From Streptomyces sp. HUAS ZL42 (GTDB taxonomy: Bacteria; Actinomycetota; Actinomycetes; Streptomycetales; Streptomycetaceae), in assembly GCF_040782645.1 (NCBI RefSeq), contig NZ_CP160403.1, positions 2,480,001-2,544,000 on the forward strand: 64,000 nt of DNA, given 5' to 3'. Positions 57,400 to 64,000 of this stretch are shown here, in pieces. The notes below the pieces were generated by a model. It did not search any database. It was not told the origin of the DNA and saw only the letters and a list, made by a program, of their open reading frames with translations. Numbering within the stretch: position 1 is the first letter of the stretch; every line of letters begins with the position of its first letter. A program made the translations under genes and the position numbers.

Positions 57400-57759
57400 A
57401 TGGAAGCCACCGGCATCACAGCGAACCTGCGCGTCCCGGACATCGCAGCCGCCTGCGACTTCTACACCGGCTACCTCGGTCTGAGCGTCGAGGGCTTCAA
57501 CATGGGGTGGGTGGCCCAATACCGGTCACCCGACGGACGTGCGCAACTGCAGCTCCTTACGCGCGACGCCACCGCGCCCCGGGATCCCGTGGTCTCGGTC
57601 AGGGTCGGTGCGGCCGTCGACGACGCATACGCCGAGGCACTACGGCTCGGGTACGAGATCGTGCACCCACTCACCGACGAACCGTGGGGCCTGCGACGCT
57701 TCTTCGTCCGCGCCCCCGACGGGAACATCCTGAACATCGTCAGCCACCGGGACGACTGA
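57400..57759 (+). CDS. Glyoxalase/VOC-superfamily protein
   Basis: A 119-residue single-domain member of the vicinal-oxygen-chelate superfamily. The paired beta-alpha-beta-beta-beta modules are visible: ITANLRVPDIAAACDFYTGYLGL and VVSVRVGAAVDDAYAEALRLGYEI, ending FFVRAPDGNILNIVSH. GAGGAG lies before the ATG. Members include antibiotic-binding and glyoxalase-like proteins; nothing decides here. Confidence 0.85.
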   Translation: MEATGITANLRVPDIAAACDFYTGYLGLSVEGFNMGWVAQYRSPDGRAQLQLLTRDATAPRDPVVSVRVGAAVDDAYAEALRLGYEIVHPLTDEPWGLRRFFVRAPDGNILNIVSHRDD

Positions 57760-57855
57760 CGAGCCGTCAGCAGTCTTGCGGCCTGCGCTGCCTGACGCCC
57801 CCCTGGTGTGCGCCACATGTCAGACTGCTGTTCATGACTCACAGCCGAAAGGGCC

Positions 57856-58272
57856 ATGCCGCGTAGGCGCCCCTCACGCCTACGGGCAGAGAACAGGCAC
57901 TTTGCCGCGCGTTGCGGCTACTCGAGGATCGGCCGGCTTTCCGGTCCTGCTCAGGCGCAGATCATTCAGCTGGAACGCACGCGGCTCCAGCCAGGCATGA
58001 TCGAGCAGGCCCTCTCCCGGTGGACCGCCATCGCAAGGGCACCGAAGGCTCAGCTCCCCTCGCCGTTCAGAGACCGATGCGGTGTCCCCGAATGTTGCCC
58101 CGAACCGGCGGACGAGCGAGACCTACTGGAGCTGGCCATCTGCGCTCTCCCGAAGAAGAGCTCACGGGAGCTCCGCGGCATCGTGCAGCCTCTCGACCTG
58201 AAGATCCTCGAACGTCCCGACGCCGCACCGTACGGCGATCCGCCGCATCGTTGGTGGCAGAGCGCGTTCTGA
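57856..58272 (+). CDS. Hypothetical protein, possibly chimeric or decayed
   Basis: A 138-codon frame. The C-terminal half (DERDLLELAICALPKKSSRELRGIVQPLDLKILERP, ending RWWQSAF) resembles a recurring Streptomyces hypothetical protein in which a charged helix is followed by a Trp-rich end. The N-terminal part (GYSRIGRLSGPAQAQIIQLERTRLQPG) is not recognised. GC at third positions is lower than in neighbours. It may be a fusion product of decay. Confidence 0.4.
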   Translation: MPRRRPSRLRAENRHFAARCGYSRIGRLSGPAQAQIIQLERTRLQPGMIEQALSRWTAIARAPKAQLPSPFRDRCGVPECCPEPADERDLLELAICALPKKSSRELRGIVQPLDLKILERPDAAPYGDPPHRWWQSAF

Positions 58273-58331
58273 TCAAGACAAGGCGGCCCGCATTCAACGC
58301 CTTTGCGTGCGATGCCGCGATGTGATGCCAG

Positions 58332-58611
58332 TCAATGGGCCCTCTTCGCCGCCCGGACACCCGCAGAGTTGCGCCAGCCCGGCGATCGGCCCAGAGCCAT
58401 CAGGATCCGGTCCAGCGTGCCCGCCCCGTCCTCCGCGGGCAGTGCCGGCCGGAAGGGGCCGTCCGGGGTGCGGCGGAAGTCGCCGTCCGGGACGGTCAGG
58501 GCAGGCGAAGAGCGGCTGCTCGCGCAGCTATCGCCGGCGGACCGCGCAGGGTTCCTCAGCGGCCTTCAGACCCTGTTCAGCCTCACGCATCGGGACGCGG
58601 GCACGCCCTAG
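58332..58611. pseudogene. Coding remnants: minus-strand tail and MarR-like tail
   Basis: On the minus strand, 58499 to a stop at 58332 reads LTVPDGDFRRTPDGPFRPAL and on to KRAH with strong codon bias but no start. On the plus strand the last 35 codons before 58611 (GEERLLAQLSPADRAGFLSGL) look like the C-terminal helix of a MarR regulator. The rest of 58276-59154 has no gene. An AT-richer stretch at about 58885-58925 is the likely promoter of the sugar-binding protein gene. Confidence 0.4.
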
Positions 58612-59154
58612 CCGAGCAGCGCACGACACATGTGTCGAGCGGAAAGCGGAAGGGGCTTCTCGCACCGGCCGAATCCGTCGCCCACCTGCCGCCGAACCCG
58701 TCCAGCAGACGCCTGGCCCACCGCAGTTCCCATCGCCGGGCCGTTGAGCAGGAGCAACGCAGAAGTCCGGCTGGAGCAACAGACGTGGCCACCAAGGTTC
58801 TTCCGGGGAACGAAAGCGATCTCGAACACTTTCTGGAACCGTTGCTGTTCGCACAGTTGACACCCCGCACACCCCCTCCTAGTGTCTCGGCAAACTTCCG
58901 AACATGTGACGATATTTCGAACGGCTGAAAGGCAAGGGCCCTGCGCAGCACCGGAATCAGCACACACGTAGCCGGAACGCCGTGGCGCAGCCTGACGAAA
59001 GTCGCCGGGTCGCATTTCAGCGAGGACAGCCGGTTGTTCACCGGGGACTCGCTCTCGACCTGCCCTTCGGCTGCCCGGCCGCTCCCCCGCCTCCCCACCG
59101 GCACCTGACATGTCGTCACCCTCCCCACCACGAGAAGAACGAGGACCGATCAGC

Positions 59155-60255
59155 ATGCTCAACCGAAGAGCCGCCCTCGCCGCCATGGCCGGCGCCGCCT
59201 CCCTCGCCCTCACCGTGTCCGCCTGCGGGCAGGACGGCGGGGGCGGCTCCGCGAGCGACTCCGAGGGCGGCACGGTAGGCATCGCCATGCCGACCCAGGA
59301 TTCCGAGCGCTGGCTCACCGACGGCAAGAGCGTCGTCGAGGGCCTGAAGGGCAAGGGGTACAAGAGCAAGCTGGTCTACGGCAACAACAGCCCGAAGACC
59401 CAGGTCTCACAGATCGAGAGCCTGATCAAGCAGGGCGTCCAAGCACTGATCATCGCGGCCATCGACAACGAGTCGCTGCAGGGCGTGCTCCAACAGGCCG
59501 CCGACGCGAAGATCCCGGTGATCTCCTACGACCGGCTCATCCTCGGCACCAAGAACGTCGACTACTACGTCTCCTTCGACAACGAGATGGTCGGTCGGCT
59601 CCAGGCCCACTTCATCATCGAAAAGCTCGGCCTGGAGGACGGCAAGGGCGGCCCGTTCAACATCGAGCTGTTCGCCGGCTCCCCCGACGACAACAACACC
59701 AAGTTCTTCTTCGACGGTGCGATGGCGCTCCTGCAGCCGTTCCTGGACAGCAAGCAGTTGGTCGTCCGGTCCGGACAGACCAAGCTCGACCAGGTCACCA
59801 CCCTGCGCTGGGACGGGCCCACCGCGGAGAAGCGCATGAGCGGCATCCTCGCCAAGTCGTACGGGAGCGAGAAGGTCGACGCGGTCCTGTCGCCGTACGA
59901 CGGCATGTCCATCGGCATCCTGTCCGCGCTGAAGTCGGACGGCTACGGCTCCGCGAGCAAGCCCCTCCCGATCATCACCGGTCAGGACGCCGAGCTGGCC
60001 TCGGTGAAGTCGATCATCGCGGGCGAGCAGTCGCAGACCGTGTACAAGGACGTCCGCCTGCTCGCCGAGGAAGCCGCGGACATGGCCGACGACCTGCTCA
60101 AGGGCAGGCGACCGAGGGTGAACAACCGAGGGGACTACAAGAACGGCGTCAAGGTCGTGCCCGCCTACTTGCTGCAGCCGACGAGCATCGACAAGACCAA
60201 CTACGAGGACGAACTGGTCGGGGACGGCTACATCACCGAAGACGAGCTCAAGTAG
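59155..60255 (+). CDS. chvE: ChvE-type monosaccharide-binding lipoprotein
   Basis: A 366-residue periplasmic-binding-protein-like lipoprotein (lipobox VSAC). The mature domain is the ribose/xylose/ChvE type: VGIAMPTQDSERW, QVSQIESLIKQGVQALIIAAIDNESL, VDAVLSPYDGMSIGILSAL and ITGQDAELASVKSI. It binds monosaccharides such as xylose, arabinose or galactose. ATG 59155 has GAGGAC upstream. In other bacteria an ATPase and a permease gene follow; here none do, so it is an orphan. Confidence 0.9.
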   Translation: MLNRRAALAAMAGAASLALTVSACGQDGGGGSASDSEGGTVGIAMPTQDSERWLTDGKSVVEGLKGKGYKSKLVYGNNSPKTQVSQIESLIKQGVQALIIAAIDNESLQGVLQQAADAKIPVISYDRLILGTKNVDYYVSFDNEMVGRLQAHFIIEKLGLEDGKGGPFNIELFAGSPDDNNTKFFFDGAMALLQPFLDSKQLVVRSGQTKLDQVTTLRWDGPTAEKRMSGILAKSYGSEKVDAVLSPYDGMSIGILSALKSDGYGSASKPLPIITGQDAELASVKSIIAGEQSQTVYKDVRLLAEEAADMADDLLKGRRPRVNNRGDYKNGVKVVPAYLLQPTSIDKTNYEDELVGDGYITEDELK

Positions 60256-60634
60256 CCGCAGGACCATGGCGGAACCCATACCGCCCCGGCCCATGGGGAG
60301 CGCGACGGTAATCGTCAGCGGTTGAACAGTACGAGAGCGCCGGTCACGCGGCAGCACACTCCTGCTCCGGGAGTTCCAACGGCCCGACAACCACGCCCAC
60401 GTGGGGCAGGGTCCGCGGGCCGTCCGCAGGAATGCTGCCGCTCACCGGCCTCGCCGAGGTCAAGCCCGGGCAGGCACGAGACCGCCGCGGGCGGTGCCCG
60501 AAGGCAGACCCTCAGCCCAAGGCAGAGCCTCACCCCCGGCGCGTCCGCCGAAGGATCACTGGTCGGGGCTGCCCCGTAACCGTCCAGAACCCAGACCGGT
60601 GGCTCGGCGGAGCACCATCTTCGTACGCCTCACC
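60256..60634. other. 379-bp gap without a recognisable gene
   Basis: No open frame here has a convincing start or family. It separates the orphan sugar-binding gene from the convergent WD40-linked pair and may mark a deletion or insertion junction. Confidence 0.5.
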
Positions 60635-61354
60635 TCAGGCCGGCACTTCCAGTTCGACACCGCCGATCCGGTGGCTCAGGCGCCGGTCGGAGCGGGTCCC
60701 GGTCCTTCGGGCGCCTTTCAGGTTCTTCACGAAGGCCTTGCGCTGGGCCGGGCTCACAGAACGCCAGCGCAGCTCAAGGACAGGGCGCACCGGCGGGATG
60801 AGTTCCCGCACCCGCTCGTCGACCCGGGCGAGGCCGGTCTCGTAATCGTCGTCCGGCCGGTAGACCAGATCGAGGTCGACCGACGGCTCGGTGCCGCCGG
60901 CCTCATGGTGACAGGCCGTGAGCCAGCGGGCGATCCAGTCGAGCGCGATCCGCACCGTGGAAGAGATCTGCTCCTGCCACTCGCCGAGGTAAGGCGCGTT
61001 CACCGACTCCGCGGTCACTTCCTCCGGCATCACGATCAGCCCGCGGACGGCGGTGCCGAGCAACTCGACGTGGATGCGCGGCCACAGGCCGCTCGCGTCG
61101 ATCCGGAAGGAGGGAAAGCGCCCCGCCATGCCGATCCCCGTCCGCAGCTGAGCCCAGTTCATCGCGTCGGCCGGAGGCCGCTCGGGCGTGTACGGCCCGG
61201 TGGTCCGATGCCCGAGCTGACTGGCGCGCATCATGAACACGGCCGAGAACTCCTCGCCTCGCAACGCCATGCTCACGGGGAAGAACGCCCCGATGTCGCC
61301 CATGAACGCCTTGCCGGTGATCAGGGCTTCGATACTGGACCGACCCGGGATCAT
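60635..61354 (-). CDS. Unrecognised protein coupled to the WD40/TPR gene
   Basis: A 239-residue protein with mixed helices and strands, no signal peptide or membrane segment. Noticeable parts are GRSSIEALITGKAFMGDIGA near the start, RPPADAMNWAQLRTG, RIALDWIARWLTACHHEAGG and the basic C-terminus (FVKNLKGARRTGTRSDRRL). I recognise no family. ATG 61354 is chosen because it overlaps the upstream stop (ATGA) and has GGAGGCGGAG before it; ATG 61369 is an alternative. Tight coupling suggests it works with the WD40/TPR protein. Confidence 0.65.
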   Translation of the reverse strand: MIPGRSSIEALITGKAFMGDIGAFFPVSMALRGEEFSAVFMMRASQLGHRTTGPYTPERPPADAMNWAQLRTGIGMAGRFPSFRIDASGLWPRIHVELLGTAVRGLIVMPEEVTAESVNAPYLGEWQEQISSTVRIALDWIARWLTACHHEAGGTEPSVDLDLVYRPDDDYETGLARVDERVRELIPPVRPVLELRWRSVSPAQRKAFVKNLKGARRTGTRSDRRLSHRIGGVELEVPA

Positions 61355-64000
61355 CTCCGCCTCCACCATCGCCGCCGCGCCGGCTTCTCCGGCGTCGGCC
61401 CCCGAACGCTGTCCAACTCGGCCTGGACGGCGAGCGTGTCCGGGTGGTCGTCGCCCAGCCGCAGCCGCCGTTTCGCCAGTACCTCGCGCAGAACCGGCTC
61501 GGCGTCGGCCAGTCGCCCGAGCCGGTGGTGCACGCGCGCCAGCCCCACCCGGGCGTCGAGCGTGCGGCCGTCGTCGCGGCCGAAGCGCTTCACGAGCCGG
61601 GGCAGCAGGTCGTCGTACATCCGTTCCGCTTCCGCCTGCTCGCCGCTCGCCGAGAGCAGGGACGCGAGCTCCGCGGCCGCCTCCAGGGTGGCCGGGTGAT
61701 CCGGGCCCAGGTCCTGTACGCGCTCTGCGGTCACCGCCCGGACCAGTGCCAGGGCCTCCGGCTCCCGGTGCAGGTCGGTGAGGACCGCGGCCCAGCCGAG
61801 CATCGCGCCCTGGGTTTCGACGTGCCCGGCGTCCCAGAGGTGGGAGCGGACGTCGACGACGAGTTGCCACGCGTGCTCGGCAGCGGCCAGGTCGCCCTCG
61901 CGGTGCAGGACCGGGGCGGCCTCGGCGAGCGTGACGAGGTCGTCCTGGAGCTGCTCGGCGAAGTGGCCGGCCCAGAACGCCTCGGACCGGTTCAGCTCTG
62001 CCTCCGGTCGCAGCAGCAGCGCGAGCCGTTCGGCCGTGCTCGGTACTTGTGTGGGCTCCCGGGCCGCCGCCTCCTCGGCCACGAAGCGCACGTACAGCCG
62101 ATAGCCGGTATCGGTGCGCGAAAGGATCTTGTCCAGTTCGCCGGCGAGCTCCAGGGTGCGGGTGACGGCGTGCCGCTGCCGGTCGCCGAGGCGGGCGAAC
62201 GCCTCGACGAGCGCCGGGCGGTCGTCTTCGCGGGAAGGCAGCGGAACGGCGACCTCGTCCCGCAGCTCGTCGAGCGCGGGCTCGGCCTCCGGCCGCAGGG
62301 AGCCGGTCGCCGAGCCGAAGTCGTACTCCCAGTCCAGGGCCCAGGTCAGCAGGCGCCCGCGCTCGTCGCCGGCCAGGAGCAGGCCGCCGTCGGGGGCCAG
62401 CGCGACGTGCGTGACCGCGGCCGAGAAGCCGGTGAAGGCGCGCAGCTGCCGGCCGGTCGTGAGGTCCCACAGCCGGGCCTTCCGGTCCTCCCCGCCCGAC
62501 GCCGCGAGCCGGAAGTCCGGTGTGACGGCCAGGCTCCGCACGATGCCGGCGTGCCCGGCCAGGACGTGGACGCAGCGAGCACCCGCGACGTCCCACAGCC
62601 GGACGGTGCCGTCCACCGAGCAGGACAGCAGCCGCCGGGCAGCCGGGCTCGGCAGGACGTCGACCACGGCGTCCGCGTGCCCGGTGAGGACCACCTCGCA
62701 CTGCCCGTCGGCGGTCCGCCAGACCCGCACCGCGCCATCGGCGCCACCGGTGACCACGAACCGGCTGTCGTCGCTCAGCCGTGCGGCGCCGATCCACTCG
62801 TCGTGCCCGCGCAGCACCCACCGCAGCTCGCCCTCGCGCAGATCCCAGATCTTCACGCTGACGTCCTGGCCGCGAGAGAGCCCGTAGCGGTGATCAGCGC
62901 TGACGGCCACGTCCAGCACCGCCCCCGGGTGCGCCTCCCATCGCCCGATGGTCCGGCCGCTGCCGATGTCCCAGGCCGCGACCACGCCGTCGGCGGTTCC
63001 CGAGAGAGCCACCTGGCCGTCCTCGCTGACCGCGACGTAGTACACGTGGTCGCGGGGGCTGGTGAACAGCTGGACGATCCCCCTGTCGCGCGGGCGCCAG
63101 GCGACGACCCGGCCGTCCTCGCCCCCGGACACCGCGAGCCGGCCGTCGGCGGTCATCGCCACGGCGCTGATGCGGCCGGTGTGCAGGCTGAGCGTGTGCA
63201 GCAGTTGCCCGGTCTCGACGTCGAAGACCCACGCTTCGGCGCCGTTTCCGCCGCGGGCGAGCGCGGTGGGGCTGCGGCCGCTGAACGCCAGGGCCCACGA
63301 CCCCTCGTCCTCCGGGACGATCCGGCCCGCGGACCAGGCGTCGGCGAGCTCGGTCCGGCGGCCGAGGGCGCCGAGCCTGCGCCAGAGGCGCACCGGCTCG
63401 GCGTGGCGCCGGTGCCCGGGCAGCGCGCGGGCGGCGCGGATCCGGTCGGCCGCCTCGTCGAGCCGCCCGGTACCGGCCAGCGTGGCCGCCTCCGCGAGCA
63501 ACTCGGCCGCCCGGGCGGCGGTGGCGGCGACGTCCGGGGCTTCGTGCGGGCGGACGTAGCTCCACGGGGCCGGCGGTCCCGCGGGCGGCAGGTGCCACAC
63601 CCGCACGGACTTCCCCTCGGCGGTCACGGCGACCCGCCCGGCCGCGCTCAGCACGACCTCCTTGGTGCCGGGCGCCGGGTCCAGGGACAGGCGGCACCGG
63701 CCGCTGTCCAGCTCCCACACCCGTGACGGCTCGTCGCGGCCGCCACTGGAGAAGCCGATCGTGCCGTCCAGGTTGACGGCGATCCGGCCGTAGCCGGTCC
63801 TCAACTTCCGGCGGGGTTCGCCGGATTCGAGATCGAACAACCGGACGTCGGTGCCGCCGAGGCCGACCACGGCGAGGCGGCCGTCGCCGCTGAACCGCGC
63901 CTCCGTCAGGGTGCTGTCGATCCGGTGCACCAGCTCGCCCGTGCGGACGTCGTACACGGAGTTCGTGTGGCGCTGGTAGTCGATGACGGAGCACAGGGTG
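61351..64000 (-). CDS. Large WD40 and TPR repeat protein, 5' end outside the window
   Basis: At least 883 codons, open at the right edge, where in-frame codons still read as WD40 sequence (TLCSVIDYQRHTNS), so the true start lies beyond. Two WD40 arrays are separated by a helical segment (about 63290-63540). Typical units are AVAMTADGRLAVSGGEDGRV, SGTADGVVAAWDIGSG and LLSCSVDGTVRLWDVAG. The C-terminal 290 residues are helical TPR-like repeats (LGPDHPATLEAAAELASLL, LGDDHPDTLAVQAELDSV), ending RRRWWRRR. In Streptomyces such arrays are often fused to kinase or STAND-NTPase domains; these would be off the window. Confidence 0.85.
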   Translation of the reverse strand, partial: TLCSVIDYQRHTNSVYDVRTGELVHRIDSTLTEARFSGDGRLAVVGLGGTDVRLFDLESGEPRRKLRTGYGRIAVNLDGTIGFSSGGRDEPSRVWELDSGRCRLSLDPAPGTKEVVLSAAGRVAVTAEGKSVRVWHLPPAGPPAPWSYVRPHEAPDVAATAARAAELLAEAATLAGTGRLDEAADRIRAARALPGHRRHAEPVRLWRRLGALGRRTELADAWSAGRIVPEDEGSWALAFSGRSPTALARGGNGAEAWVFDVETGQLLHTLSLHTGRISAVAMTADGRLAVSGGEDGRVVAWRPRDRGIVQLFTSPRDHVYYVAVSEDGQVALSGTADGVVAAWDIGSGRTIGRWEAHPGAVLDVAVSADHRYGLSRGQDVSVKIWDLREGELRWVLRGHDEWIGAARLSDDSRFVVTGGADGAVRVWRTADGQCEVVLTGHADAVVDVLPSPAARRLLSCSVDGTVRLWDVAGARCVHVLAGHAGIVRSLAVTPDFRLAASGGEDRKARLWDLTTGRQLRAFTGFSAAVTHVALAPDGGLLLAGDERGRLLTWALDWEYDFGSATGSLRPEAEPALDELRDEVAVPLPSREDDRPALVEAFARLGDRQRHAVTRTLELAGELDKILSRTDTGYRLYVRFVAEEAAAREPTQVPSTAERLALLLRPEAELNRSEAFWAGHFAEQLQDDLVTLAEAAPVLHREGDLAAAEHAWQLVVDVRSHLWDAGHVETQGAMLGWAAVLTDLHREPEALALVRAVTAERVQDLGPDHPATLEAAAELASLLSASGEQAEAERMYDDLLPRLVKRFGRDDGRTLDARVGLARVHHRLGRLADAEPVLREVLAKRRLRLGDDHPDTLAVQAELDSVRGPTPEKPARRRWWRRR

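Noticed and set aside
61444..63726. 760-codon open frame on the plus strand opposite the WD40 gene
   Set aside because: WD40 and TPR units on the minus strand are unmistakable; the plus-strand reading has no domain.

Overview
The window is high-GC actinobacterial DNA, almost certainly from a Streptomyces. The signs are GTG/TTG starts with GGAGG-type ribosome sites, very strong GC bias at third codon positions, twin-arginine lipoproteins, paired ATP-binding/XRE/DUF397 genes, a DmdR-type iron box, and short GC-rich palindromic repeats of a kind I recall from Streptomyces genomes. No rRNA, tRNA, CRISPR array, complete insertion sequence or prophage was seen.

Layout. 1-3.0 kb: two tandem secreted GH43 arabinan enzymes, one with a ricin-type and one with an AbfB domain. 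3.0-3.9 kb: a polysaccharide deacetylase gene that appears frameshifted by a short GC-rich repeat. 3.9-7.1 kb: a cytochrome P450, an SRPBCC protein and a free-standing LanC-like protein. 7.0-15.7 kb: a purine module of XdhC-type factor, NCS2/AzgA permease and three-subunit molybdenum hydroxylase, with a divergent PucR regulator. 16-29.9 kb: housekeeping and regulatory genes: TPR protein, GntR regulator, iron box, DUF2637 protein, PP2C-like protein, alkylation repair pair, RsgA, a sortase with a secreted companion, and a sigma-like/zinc-finger/transmembrane/CBM2 fusion. 30.1-33.8 kb: a radical-SAM protein with unusual cysteine spacing, a His-Pro-repeat membrane protein and alditol oxidase.

34.0-47.2 kb is a dense same-strand block: ROK regulator, secreted GH30 endo-beta-1,6-galactanase, sugar ABC importer (binding protein and two permeases), GH2 beta-galactosidase, an MFS transporter and a three-gene ABC exporter. 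It reads as a beta-galactan (arabinogalactan side chain) utilisation locus: cut outside, import the oligosaccharide, hydrolyse inside. No ATPase for the importer is present, so a shared one such as MsiK probably serves it. 47.4-52.2 kb holds a secreted nuclease/phosphatase-fold protein with a lectin tail, an ATP-binding/XRE/DUF397 trio, a TetR regulator and two small metabolic genes.

52.4-57.2 kb is a pectin (rhamnogalacturonan-I) module: GH154/DUF2264 enzyme, rhamnogalacturonan acetylesterase and a PL4 rhamnogalacturonate lyase, the last two divergent around a LacI-like palindrome. Together with the arabinanases and galactanase this gives enzymes for most of the hairy region of pectin. 57.8-60.6 kb is sparse, with decayed coding pieces and an orphan ChvE-type sugar-binding protein. 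The right edge carries a large WD40/TPR protein, open at the window end, overlapping an unrecognised partner gene.
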